NCBI GenBank assembly: GCA_022823945.1
Contig: JAJEBK010000030.1
Span: 117,086-181,085, forward strand
Origin: Anaerolineae bacterium
GTDB lineage: Bacteria; Chloroflexota; Anaerolineae; Aggregatilineales; Phototrophicaceae
Length of the DNA: 64,000 nt
Reading direction: 5' to 3'
In this document: in pieces, positions 45,247 through 53,320 of the stretch
Layout: the number at the start of each line of letters is the position of its first letter
Position numbering within the stretch: position 1 is the stretch's first letter
The notes under the pieces: model-generated
The model's database searches: none
Seen by the model: only the letters and a program-made list of their open reading frames with translations
What the model was told of the DNA's origin: nothing
Program-made: the position numbers and the translations under genes

Positions 45247-45954
45247 ATGAAACACCGTGGAAACAGATTGGCTGAGGCAGTTCTTGGCCATGAAACGCAG
45301 GTGGCAAAAGCAAAAAACAATGGCATTCAGGAGTTGCTGGAGTCGCCAGATCTGCGCAAACGTTATGGATTATCTGGCCAGTCGGTTGACGAAACGGCGG
45401 CGAAGCGCGCAGTTTCCGACCTGCTTCATGCGCTTGGCGAGCAGCCAAGCCGCGAGGGTTTGCTGGATACGCCAAAGCGCGTCGCCAAAGCCTATAGCGA
45501 ACTGGTCAGCGGCTATACGACCGACCCGGTTCAATTGATTAATGATGCCGTCTTCCGAGTCGGATATGCCGATATGATCGTCGTCAACGATATCGAATAT
45601 TACAGCTTGTGCGAGCATCATCTGCTGCCATTTCTTGGCCGCGCCTATGTCGCCTACATCCCGGATGGCAAGATCATCGGGCTTAGCAAGATCCCCCGCA
45701 TCGTCGATATGTTTGCGCGCCGGCTGCAAGTGCAGGAACGGCTGACCCAGCAAGTCGCCGAGTTCCTCAATGAAGTGCTGGCACCGCGTGGCGTGGCGGT
45801 GGCGATGACAGCCCAGCACTTGTGCTCGATGATTCGCGGCGTCAAGAAGCATCACCCCAGCATGACCACCCGCGCCATGCTGGGCGAATTTGCCTGCAAC
45901 CCCGACCTGCGTCGCGAATTCATGTCGCAAATCCAGCGCAAACCCATATTATAA
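45247..45954 (+). CDS. folE: GTP cyclohydrolase I
   Basis: A 235-residue enzyme that converts GTP to dihydroneopterin triphosphate. The zinc ligands lie in [10 protein letters not shown] and in [24 protein letters not shown] text ([17 protein letters not shown]) marks the fold. About 50 residues precede the core, longer than usual. GAGG lies 8 bases before the ATG. It is followed by the metK riboswitch region. Confidence 0.95.
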   Translation: MKHRGNRLAEAVLGHETQVAKAKNNGIQELLESPDLRKRYGLSGQSVDETAAKRAVSDLLHALGEQPSREGLLDTPKRVAKAYSELVSGYTTDPVQLINDAVFRVGYADMIVVNDIEYYSLCEHHLLPFLGRAYVAYIPDGKIIGLSKIPRIVDMFARRLQVQERLTQQVAEFLNEVLAPRGVAVAMTAQHLCSMIRGVKKHHPSMTTRAMLGEFACNPDLRREFMSQIQRKPIL

Positions 45955-45973
45955 CAGTTGTCTGCGCTGGCGC

Positions 45974-46002
45974 TTTGCGCGAATTCCAGGCTGTGCTATA
46001 CT
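45974..46002 (+). promoter_or_regulatory. Putative promoter of the metK riboswitch transcript
   Basis: TTTGCG and TATACT are separated by 17 bases, and the -10 has the extended TGC before it. A second TATACT overlaps at 46002. Transcription would begin about 20-25 bases before the riboswitch P1 helix. Confidence 0.55.
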
Positions 46003-46032
46003 ATACTTGTCGCGCCACTATGGATTGCGGCA

Positions 46033-46136
46033 CTCATCAAGAGCGAGTGAGAGAACCGGCTCTTTGAACTCGCGGCAACCCCCGAAGCGCTCGGGACGGT
46101 GCTACATCCGGCAGGGTCGATACTCTGGCAGATGAG
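46033..46136 (+). ncRNA. SAM-I (S-box) riboswitch
   Basis: The RNA has the S-box core: P1 strands CUCAUC (46033-46038) and GAUGAG (46131-46136), AAGAGCGAGUGAGAGAACCG with P2 GCGAGU/ACUCGC, the conserved GGCAACC, a P3 CCCGA/UCGGG hairpin, and GGUGCUACAUCC before P4. It binds S-adenosylmethionine and turns off the genes below, here SAM synthetase itself, which makes a direct feedback loop. The methyltransferase gene lies 6 bases after metK and would share the control. Confidence 0.92.
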
Positions 46137-46154
46137 CGTATTCCAATGATGGAC

Positions 46155-46198
46155 TTCTGCGCCCGCTGCCCCGCAAGGCGTTTTTTGTTGCCGCAGAA
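46155..46198 (+). terminator. Riboswitch expression platform (terminator-like hairpin and SD-overlapping stem)
   Basis: CGCC (46160-46163) pairs with GGCG (46177-46180) before TTTTTT (46181-46186), a weak intrinsic terminator. Alternatively TTCTGCG (46155-46161) pairs with CGCAGAA (46192-46198), which would partly cover the AAAGG ribosome site of metK. Either could serve as the off state. Confidence 0.5.
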
Positions 46199-46207
46199 AG
46201 GTCTGAC

Positions 46208-47422
46208 ATGCCAACCACTTTCATGACTTCGCCCAAGTACTATTTCACTTCGGAGTCCGTCTCCGAAGGGCACCCCGACAAAATTTGCGACCAGATCAGC
46301 GATGCGGTGCTGGATGCGATCCTGGTGAACGACCCGATGGCGCGCGTGGCTTGCGAAGCCGCTACGACCACCGGGCTGATCATCGTCATCGGCGAGATCA
46401 CCACCAGCGCCTATGTCGATATCGAGTCTATCGTCCGCCAGACACTCACCGATATCGGTTATACATCCGCCGACTATGGATTTGACGCGCAGACTTGCGG
46501 CGTGCTGATCTCGGTGCACGAGCAGTCGCCCGACATCAAAGCTGGCGTCGATACCGCGCTGGAAGCACGCGGAGATACGCAGCGCGAGGACGAGCTGGAA
46601 AGCACCGGCGCAGGCGACCAGGGCATGATGATCGGCTTCGCCTGCGATGAAACCGCCGAGCTGATGCCACTGACAGCGTCGCTTTCCCATGGCGTAATGC
46701 GGCGGCTGGCGGCGGCGCGCAAGGGCGGCGAGATGCCTTGGCTGCGACCAGATGCCAAGTGCCAGATCACGGTCGAATACGCGTATGGCAAGCCCATCCG
46801 TGTGGATACCATCGTCGTTTCGACACAGCACGCGCCAGAAATCTCCCAAGCCGAGATCCGCCGGCAGATTGTCGATTTCATCCAGCGCGATGCAGCCTGC
46901 GCCCACTGGGTCGATGCCGATACGATTTATCACATCAATCCCACGGGCAGGTTTGTAACCGGCGGTCCCAAGGGCGATGCCGGTTTGACCGGGCGCAAAA
47001 TCGTTGTCGATACCTACGGTGGCGTGGCGAGGCATGGCGGCGGCGCATTCTCTGGCAAGGACGCCACCAAAGTCGACCGCAGCGCGGCGTATATGGCGCG
47101 TTATGTCGCCAAGAATGTCGTTGCGGCCGGGCTGGCGCGGCGCTTTGAATTGCAATTGTCTTATGCCATTGGCAAAGCCGAGCCGACCTCGCTGGCAGTC
47201 GAAACCTTTGGCACCGGCGCGGTGAGCGACAGCGTGATCGAGGCCTTGATCCGCCAGCATTTTGATATGCGTCCCGAAGCTATCATCCGCCATCTGGGAT
47301 TGCGCCAGCCCATCTTCAAGCAAGTCGCCGCCTATGGGCATTTTGGCCGCGAGGATGTGCAAGTGCCTTGGGAGCGCACCGACAAAGCCGAATTGCTGTG
47401 CGCAAAGGCGAAACTGGACTGA
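46208..47422 (+). CDS. metK: S-adenosylmethionine synthetase
   Basis: A 404-residue enzyme making SAM from methionine and [23 protein letters not shown] opens it; [23 protein letters not shown] and the P-loop-like [19 protein letters not shown] follow, all family signatures. AAAGG is 6 bases before the ATG. It lies directly below a SAM-I riboswitch, and the next gene is a SAM-dependent methyltransferase. Confidence 0.97.
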   Translation: MPTTFMTSPKYYFTSESVSEGHPDKICDQISDAVLDAILVNDPMARVACEAATTTGLIIVIGEITTSAYVDIESIVRQTLTDIGYTSADYGFDAQTCGVLISVHEQSPDIKAGVDTALEARGDTQREDELESTGAGDQGMMIGFACDETAELMPLTASLSHGVMRRLAAARKGGEMPWLRPDAKCQITVEYAYGKPIRVDTIVVSTQHAPEISQAEIRRQIVDFIQRDAACAHWVDADTIYHINPTGRFVTGGPKGDAGLTGRKIVVDTYGGVARHGGGAFSGKDATKVDRSAAYMARYVAKNVVAAGLARRFELQLSYAIGKAEPTSLAVETFGTGAVSDSVIEALIRQHFDMRPEAIIRHLGLRQPIFKQVAAYGHFGREDVQVPWERTDKAELLCAKAKLD

Positions 47423-47428
47423 CCGCGC

Positions 47429-48319
47429 ATGAGCCGGCGACCGCGCATCTGCGATTATGGTGATTCGACCTATCGCACCGACTTTTGGGAAGGCAGAGGG
47501 CGCGATTATGAAGATGCCGTGGAGCGGCTGGCGCTGCGGCGGCTGCTGAAAAAGCCTGGCAAACGTTTGCTGGAAATCGGCGCGGGCTTCGGCAGGCTGA
47601 CCAGCGAATACAGCATGTACGGGCAAGTCGTGCTGCTGGATTATTCGCTGGAACAACTGCAATTCGCTCGCGAGCGATACGGCGATGACGGCTATATCTA
47701 TGTCGCGGCAGATGCCTACCAGATGCCTTTCTGTTTGGGCGCGTTTGACGGCGCGACCATGATCCGCGTCATCCACCATTTTGTCGATGTGCCGACGGTC
47801 TTGGCGCAGGTCAATCGCGTCATGGTTGGCGGCGGACAATTCATCCTGGAATTCGCCAACAAGCGCAATCTCAAGGCGATGCTGCGGCACGCGCTGGGTC
47901 GCAACGGCTGGAATCCCTATGCTCCTGAGGCGGTGGAATTTGTCGAACTGAACTTCAACTTTCATCCAGCCAGCATGCGTCAACAAACAGCAGAGGCCGG
48001 CTTCACACTGCGCGGGCATATTCCCGTATCGTGGCTGCGGCTGGGCGCGCTAAAACATTATCTGCCCACCCGGCTGCTGGTTTCACTGGACACAATTTTT
48101 CAGCACAGCGCATTGGCCTATTCTCCCAGCATCTTCCTTGACTTGTGGCGAGGGGGCAGCAGGACTTTGGCAGCGGCTGATGCAGACAACCCGGAGGCTT
48201 TTTTGCGTTGCCCGCGCACTGGCTCAACCATGCAGCGCCAGGGTGACAGCCTGGTCAGCCCGAATGGGTTGCGCTGGGGCATCAGGGCGGGGATTTATGA
48301 CTTTCGTCAGCCGCTGTAA
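47429..48319 (+). CDS. Class I SAM-dependent methyltransferase with C-terminal Trm112-like domain
   Basis: A 296-residue protein. Residues about 35-160 form a Methyltransf_11-type fold (LLEIGAGFGRLTSEYS, VVLLDYSLEQLQFAR, AYQMPFCLGAFDGATMIRVI). The last 40 residues (LRCPRTGSTMQRQGDSLVS then GLRWGIRAGIYDF) resemble the Trm112/UPF0434 zinc-ribbon type but keep only one CP-type cysteine pair position. Its substrate is unknown. It follows metK by 6 bases and so falls under the SAM-I riboswitch. Its 3' end overlaps the convergent hydrolase gene by 13 bases. Confidence 0.82.
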   Translation: MSRRPRICDYGDSTYRTDFWEGRGRDYEDAVERLALRRLLKKPGKRLLEIGAGFGRLTSEYSMYGQVVLLDYSLEQLQFARERYGDDGYIYVAADAYQMPFCLGAFDGATMIRVIHHFVDVPTVLAQVNRVMVGGGQFILEFANKRNLKAMLRHALGRNGWNPYAPEAVEFVELNFNFHPASMRQQTAEAGFTLRGHIPVSWLRLGALKHYLPTRLLVSLDTIFQHSALAYSPSIFLDLWRGGSRTLAAADADNPEAFLRCPRTGSTMQRQGDSLVSPNGLRWGIRAGIYDFRQPL

Positions 48320-49074
48320 CCAGCCAGCCAGTCTGTGATGGCAGCTGCGGTGGCCGAAGGCGCTTCCAGGTGCGCCATGTGGCTGCCGCCGGCCAGCATG
48401 ACCAGCTTTGCATTTGCCAGCTTCGCGACCAATTCTTCGCTCAAGGTATGCGGTGTCATTTTGTCCGATTCGCCGACTATGACAAGCGTTGGCGCATGAA
48501 TGTCGCCCAGGCGCGCGCGAATATCAAACCGGGCGCATGCCAGGAAATCCTTCTGGATGACAGATGGCCTGGTTGCCTGCAAGATTGCGGCTGACGCTGC
48601 GACCAGCTCCGTTGGCGCGTCGGGCGACCACATCCAGCGCAGCAGCCGCTTTGTGGTTTCGGCTGGTTGAGCGGCTATCGCGTCTATCAGCGCGGTATTT
48701 ACGGGCAGTCGCGCGCCCGTGCAGATCAGCGCCAGCCCTTGTATTCTGTTGCCGTGCTCCAGCGCCAGCCACTGCGCGATCGCCGCGCCCATGCTGTGTC
48801 CAGTCAGCAGCGCGCATTCAATCTCCAGCGCATCCATCAGCGCCAGCATGTCCAGCGCGTAGTCGGCGATTTGCGCCCGCCCGGCCCCGGCGCTTTTGCC
48901 ATGCCCGGGCAGGTCGGGCACGATCGCATTCCATGCAGCATGCCGGCGCAGTTCGTCAGGGAAGCTCAAATGCGAGCCACCAGCGCCGTGAATGAGCAGC
49001 GCAGCCGGCGCAGCCCGCCCCGACCGGTGGTCTGCGAACCAGATTTCGCCGCGCGCCGTCTTGACTTTTGGCAT
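48307..49074 (-). CDS. Alpha/beta hydrolase
   Basis: A 255-residue protein with the alpha/beta hydrolase fold. The oxyanion region is HGAGGSHL, the nucleophile elbow GHSMG, the acid probably Asp in ESDKMTPH, and the catalytic histidine in GGSHMAHLE. ALLIHGAGG and DLPGHGKS are typical. It could be an esterase or C-C hydrolase; the substrate is unknown. It converges on the methyltransferase gene and is divergent from the DUF368 gene. Confidence 0.88.
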   Translation of the reverse strand: MPKVKTARGEIWFADHRSGRAAPAALLIHGAGGSHLSFPDELRRHAAWNAIVPDLPGHGKSAGAGRAQIADYALDMLALMDALEIECALLTGHSMGAAIAQWLALEHGNRIQGLALICTGARLPVNTALIDAIAAQPAETTKRLLRWMWSPDAPTELVAASAAILQATRPSVIQKDFLACARFDIRARLGDIHAPTLVIVGESDKMTPHTLSEELVAKLANAKLVMLAGGSHMAHLEAPSATAAAITDWLAGYSG

Positions 49075-49191
49075 GCCCTTCGTCTCGTCTTTGTCTTACT
49101 GCGTTGGCATTCTACCTATCTGCGCTATTGACCGCCACCAGCGCATCGGGCAAACTAGCGCGCCAATGCCTATGCAGGCCAGGAGCAAATC

Positions 49192-50160
49192 ATGAAATCG
49201 ACCGAGACCGACCTTTCCCAGCCCAGGACTTTTTCCCAATACCTGCGCTTGTTTCTGACCGGCTTTGCCATGGGCGCGGCGGATATTGTGCCCGGTGTCA
49301 GTGGCGGCACGATGGCATTTATCCTGGGTGTGTATCAAACGTTGATTGACGCCATCAAGTCATTTAATGTGCGGGCGTTGCGATTGGCGCTCAGCCTGAA
49401 GTTCTCGCAGCTTTTTGCGCATATTTCGCTGCGCTTTTTGCTGGCGCTGGGGCTGGGTCTGGTGACGGCTGTACTGCTGCTTTCCAGCTTTTTGAGCGCA
49501 ACCCTGGACGACGAAAGTGGACGCGTGCTGCTGTTTGCTTTTTTCTTTGGCCTGGTGCTGGCATCTATCCTGTCCATCGGCGCGAAAGTAAGCTGGAAAC
49601 CTGCGTCCGCGCTGAGCCTCGCGCTTGGTGCCGCAGTGGCTTTCGTCATTGTGAATATCGTGCCGGCCCAAGCCGATCATTCGCCGGCGATGCTCTTTAT
49701 CAGCGGCATGATCGCCATCACAGCCATGATCTTGCCGGGCATCTCTGGGTCCTTCATGTTGTTGATCCTCGGGCAATACGATTATGTGCTGACGGCTCTC
49801 AGCGAGCGCGACTTGCCGCCTATCATCATCGTCAATTTGGGCGCGGCCGTTGGCATCATCGCTTTCTCGCGCATATTGAGCTACCTGTTGGCGCATTATT
49901 ACAACTTGACGGTGGCGCTGCTGGTCGGCTTTATGGCTGGTTCGCTATGGAAGATATACCCGTGGAAGGATTGCCTGGAAAGCGACCTCGACCGCCATGG
50001 CGACTTTCGCTGTCTGCTGGAGGCAAATGTCGCGCCCAACCCCGGCGATGACACCTTTGCACCGGCTGTGCTGTTGCTGTTGGCTGGCTTTGTGCTGGTG
50101 AATGCGCTGGATCATGTGCAGACGCGCGCCAACCCCCTCTTTCGCCTGTTTTCCCGGTGA
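49192..50160 (+). CDS. DUF368 family polyprenyl-phosphate translocase (PopT-like)
   Basis: A 322-residue membrane protein with about eight hydrophobic segments. Two re-entrant motifs are recognisable: ADIVPGVSGGTMAFILGVY and its counterpart MILPGISGSFMLLILGQY, the DUF368 signature. DUF368 members were shown to recycle undecaprenyl phosphate across the membrane for wall and surface polymer synthesis. AGGAG lies 6 bases before the ATG. It fits the surface-polysaccharide cluster functionally though it is 5 kb away. Confidence 0.88.
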   Translation: MKSTETDLSQPRTFSQYLRLFLTGFAMGAADIVPGVSGGTMAFILGVYQTLIDAIKSFNVRALRLALSLKFSQLFAHISLRFLLALGLGLVTAVLLLSSFLSATLDDESGRVLLFAFFFGLVLASILSIGAKVSWKPASALSLALGAAVAFVIVNIVPAQADHSPAMLFISGMIAITAMILPGISGSFMLLILGQYDYVLTALSERDLPPIIIVNLGAAVGIIAFSRILSYLLAHYYNLTVALLVGFMAGSLWKIYPWKDCLESDLDRHGDFRCLLEANVAPNPGDDTFAPAVLLLLAGFVLVNALDHVQTRANPLFRLFSR

Positions 50161-50178
50161 ACATTCAATCCGGCTGAA

Positions 50179-50613
50179 CTACTGCGTGTCTGTATTGTCG
50201 CGCCGTTGCTGGGTTCGTTCCAGCGCTTCCAGGATTTCATCCAGTTGCGACCGCGCCAGAACCGCCGTTACATCAACCGCGAAGGGAGCGCTGTCATCGT
50301 TATCGTCCGCCCCTTGTTCATCGTCCAGCTGCTGGGCGATCTCGCGGCGTCTGTGCACGGATGCGGCGATAGCGTGTGTGGCGACAGGACTGGTCAACAG
50401 CACGAATAGCCCCAGCACCAGCAGCCGCAACGCAGTCGATGGCACTAGCAGAGCCGCGCCAAGCAGCAGCCCAAACAAGCCCAGGATGGCCACCTTGCCT
50501 GAGGCATGCAGCCGTGTCAATGTATCGGGCATGCGGATGACTCCCAGCACACCTACCGCGCAGAAAAACACCCCAAAGACCAGAGCCGCTATGCCCAGCA
50601 TTTCCAACAGCAC
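50179..50613 (-). CDS. mrpG: Na+/H+ antiporter subunit MrpG
   Basis: A 144-residue membrane protein with three helices in the first 95 residues and the family text RMPDTLTRLHASGKV. The C-terminal 50 residues are charged and cytosolic, longer than usual. It is the last gene of the mrp operon, one base after mrpF. Together the Mrp subunits exchange Na+ for H+ at the membrane. Confidence 0.92.
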   Translation of the reverse strand: MLLEMLGIAALVFGVFFCAVGVLGVIRMPDTLTRLHASGKVAILGLFGLLLGAALLVPSTALRLLVLGLFVLLTSPVATHAIAASVHRRREIAQQLDDEQGADDNDDSAPFAVDVTAVLARSQLDEILEALERTQQRRDNTDTQ

Positions 50614-50895
50614 TTAGAAATACCTGCCTTCGGAGATATATCGCGCGATTGTGATGGTGCCGATGAAGGCGAATGCTGCCAGCGCAATGGCCATATCAAC
50701 CACCACTGGCGTTTCTTCGATCAGCGCCAGCAGGACGATGATGCCTACCAGCAAGGTGGTGATGAGATCGACCGCGCTCAGCCGGTCGGGCAAAGATGGA
50801 CCCACGACAACGCGATACGAAGCCGGTATCAGCAAGATGACCAGCGCCAGCAAGATCAGCCTGACAGCGCTTTGGGCAAATTCGCTTTCAATCAT
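50614..50895 (-). CDS. mrpF: Na+/H+ antiporter subunit MrpF
   Basis: A 93-residue protein with three transmembrane helices and the family segment RVVVGPSLPDRLSAVDLITT. I start at ATG 50895, eight bases inside the mrpE end, which keeps the family length; a longer frame upstream overlaps mrpE further. Its stop touches the mrpG start. Confidence 0.92.
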   Translation of the reverse strand: MIESEFAQSAVRLILLALVILLIPASYRVVVGPSLPDRLSAVDLITTLLVGIIVLLALIEETPVVVDMAIALAAFAFIGTITIARYISEGRYF

Positions 50896-51433
50896 ATCCC
50901 AATATCCCCAAGATTCGTCGCAAACGTGTCTGCTGGTCGGCATCAAGCTGTTGCGCAGACGCCTCGATATTCAGGCTGTGCACAATCATGGTTACACCGT
51001 CAGGACCTTCGTCGAAGTCAACAACCAGCTCGCCCGGCGTGATTGTGATGCCATGTGCGCTGGTGGCTGAAATCAATTCGCTTTGTGTGCTGTCCTGTGT
51101 ATCGACTCGCGACAAGCCCGGCTTAATGGGCAGGCTGGGACTGAGGATGATGCGCGCCACATCAATGCCTGCCATCAGTACTTCGCTTGCCATGTACAAT
51201 GTATAAATGAGCAGATTGTAGAGTTGCCGAGGCGGATTCTTCAGGCGAAACGAGTCGCCGCGGAAGCCAGTTGCGCCGACCACCATGATGCCAAAGATAT
51301 AACCCAGCAGCAGATTGCCCGGCGTCGGCTGGGCAGTATAGATGGTCCAGCCCAGCGCCAGTGGCAGCGCCATAACCAGCCGCTTGGCCAGGCTTGTTCG
51401 CTTTCTGCCGATTTTCTTTGCTTCAGCCGCCAT
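50888..51433 (-). CDS. mrpE: Na+/H+ antiporter subunit MrpE
   Basis: A 181-residue protein with two hydrophobic segments early (ALPLALGWTIYTAQ, LLLGYIFGIMVVG) followed by RQLYNLLIYTLYMASEVLMAG and a soluble C-terminal domain with NSxTLTPGT-like SATSAHGITITPGELVVDF and VHSLNIE. This is the MrpE/MnhE layout. It overlaps mrpD by 11 bases and mrpF by 8. Confidence 0.92.
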   Translation of the reverse strand: MAAEAKKIGRKRTSLAKRLVMALPLALGWTIYTAQPTPGNLLLGYIFGIMVVGATGFRGDSFRLKNPPRQLYNLLIYTLYMASEVLMAGIDVARIILSPSLPIKPGLSRVDTQDSTQSELISATSAHGITITPGELVVDFDEGPDGVTMIVHSLNIEASAQQLDADQQTRLRRILGILGYD

Positions 51434-52928
51434 TGCCCAGTCCTACGCCCGCGATATAGATCTGCGGATTCATCATTTGGCGCACGGTTTCGCTGATTAG
51501 CTGCACCAGCGGTTCGGCGAAGATAGTGCCCAGCAGCAGGCAAATCGAGATGAGCAAAAATGGCGCGACCATGCTGTCGCCGACCGGCTTGGTTTCGGTT
51601 GTGCTCGGCAGCGGCGCTTGCTGAAAGATCTGTTGCCAGGCGCGGATCATGTACATCAATGTCAAAATGCCCGCCGCCACCACGATGATCAGATTCGCCC
51701 AATCGCCATTATCCACGCCACCTTGTATGAGCGCCAGCTTGCTGATGAAGCCGTTCAGCGGTGGCACGCCAGCCAGCGACAATCCGCCCAGCAGCACCAG
51801 CCAGCCCAACAAGGGCGGCAGCTTTGTGCCCAGCCCACGCACATGCGCGAAGTCGGCGGTCTTGATCTTGGTATAGCTGGCCACAACGCCCATCAGCATC
51901 AGCAGCGCCGACTTGATGAAAGCATGGTTGAAGGCGTAGACGATCGCGCCGACCAATGCCAGCGTATTGCCCCAGCCGATTCCCACCAGGATGAAGCCGA
52001 TCTGCGCGAATGTCGAATAAGCCAGCATGCGCTTGGCATTGTAGGTGCGCAGCGCGCCCAGGCTGCCGAAGACGATGCCGATGACGCCCAGCACGCCCAA
52101 CAGCCGCTCCAACAAGAAGGCTTCTTCGATGAACAGCAGGGTAACCAGGCGAAAGATGCCATAAACGCCGACCTTGACCACGATGGATGAGAGCATGGCG
52201 CTGATCGGTGTCGGCGCGGTGGTATGAAAATCGGGCTGCCAAAAGTGAAATGGAAAAACGGCGCTCTTCAGCAAGAAGGCGCACAGCAGCATCAGCGCGG
52301 CGGCCGGCGCCAAAAACGGCCGCTCGCCTGTCAGCAGGGTCTGCGCGATCTCCGCCATGTTCAATGTGCCAAGTGTCGCATACATCGCCGCGATGCCCAA
52401 CAGCAGGAATAGCGTGCCCATCGAGCTAATGAGAATGTATTTAAGCGCCGCTTCCAGCCCAAATTGATCGTCGGATATCGCTGTCAACGACACCGAAGCC
52501 AGCACCATCAGCTCCATGGAGATGAAGAGCGTGAACAAGTCCCCAGTCAGCATGGCACCGACCAAACCAACCTCCATCAGCAGGAAGAGCGGCACAAAGG
52601 CAGGGTAGGTCATGCATTTGTCGTGGCAGTGATAGGTATAAAGCAAGCCAGCAACCATGATAGTCGTAACCATAAAAGCGAACAGCGCGCCCAGGGCGTC
52701 CGCCACCAGCACGATTCCATACGGTGGCTGCCACCCGCCCAGCGCATAGGTCTGCACGCCATATTCGTGCACTTGCGCCAGCAGCCCGGCCGCAAACATC
52801 CAGGCGATACCACCGGTTGCCACGCCGATGGCTCGCTGAGTTTGGTTGGAACGCGCCGAGAGCAGCGCCAAAATCGCCCCAATCAGCGGCGTCGCCAGTG
52901 CGCCCAGCAGCAGCGCGTTGTCTGTCAT
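51423..52928 (-). CDS. mrpD: Na+/H+ antiporter subunit MrpD
   Basis: A 501-residue polytopic protein related to NuoN/NuoM with about 14 helices. Proton-path residues are visible: Glu in FISMELMVLASVS and Lys in LLKSAVFPFHFWQPDFHTTA, with AYSTFAQIGFILVG and NHAFIKSALL downstream. It overlaps mrpE by 11 bases and follows mrpC by 27. Confidence 0.94.
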   Translation of the reverse strand: MTDNALLLGALATPLIGAILALLSARSNQTQRAIGVATGGIAWMFAAGLLAQVHEYGVQTYALGGWQPPYGIVLVADALGALFAFMVTTIMVAGLLYTYHCHDKCMTYPAFVPLFLLMEVGLVGAMLTGDLFTLFISMELMVLASVSLTAISDDQFGLEAALKYILISSMGTLFLLLGIAAMYATLGTLNMAEIAQTLLTGERPFLAPAAALMLLCAFLLKSAVFPFHFWQPDFHTTAPTPISAMLSSIVVKVGVYGIFRLVTLLFIEEAFLLERLLGVLGVIGIVFGSLGALRTYNAKRMLAYSTFAQIGFILVGIGWGNTLALVGAIVYAFNHAFIKSALLMLMGVVASYTKIKTADFAHVRGLGTKLPPLLGWLVLLGGLSLAGVPPLNGFISKLALIQGGVDNGDWANLIIVVAAGILTLMYMIRAWQQIFQQAPLPSTTETKPVGDSMVAPFLLISICLLLGTIFAEPLVQLISETVRQMMNPQIYIAGVGLGNGG

Positions 52929-52955
52929 AAGCTGTCGCCGTCCCGCCTTAAAAAC

Positions 52956-53300
52956 CTAATGCTTCAACTGGGTAACATCGTTGGAATCGACCGTGTCATA
53001 TCGTTTCGAGATGATATTCACGATGCCGAGCACCAGCGAAAAACTGCCGAAGCTGACCACAATGGCAGTCAGAATCAAGGCTTGCACGAGTGGATCGCTG
53101 GTGGGGCGCCCGGCTTGCACATTGCTGAGATAGGGCGGAGACTCGCCTTCAAATGCGCCAGCCGCCACAAAAAACAGGTTGATGGCCGAAAACAAGATGG
53201 CAAAGCCGATGGCCGCTTTGATCAAGTCGCGGCGCAGCAATTGAAACACGCCGATTCCAAAAAGAATGCCAATTGCCAGGGCAAACATAAACTCAATCAT
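52956..53300 (-). CDS. mrpC: Na+/H+ antiporter subunit MrpC
   Basis: A 114-residue, three-helix protein homologous to NuoK: GIGVFQLLRRDLIKAAIGF, INLFFVA and DPLVQALILTAIVVSFGS are family motifs. It lies between mrpA/B and mrpD with small gaps. Confidence 0.94.
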   Translation of the reverse strand: MIEFMFALAIGILFGIGVFQLLRRDLIKAAIGFAILFSAINLFFVAAGAFEGESPPYLSNVQAGRPTSDPLVQALILTAIVVSFGSFSLVLGIVNIISKRYDTVDSNDVTQLKH

Positions 53301-53320
53301 GCCAGGTCACCTTTCACAAT

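Noticed and set aside
46037..48019. 660-residue minus-strand open frame opposite metK and the methyltransferase
   Set aside because: It is antisense to a riboswitch, metK and a methyltransferase with strong family motifs.
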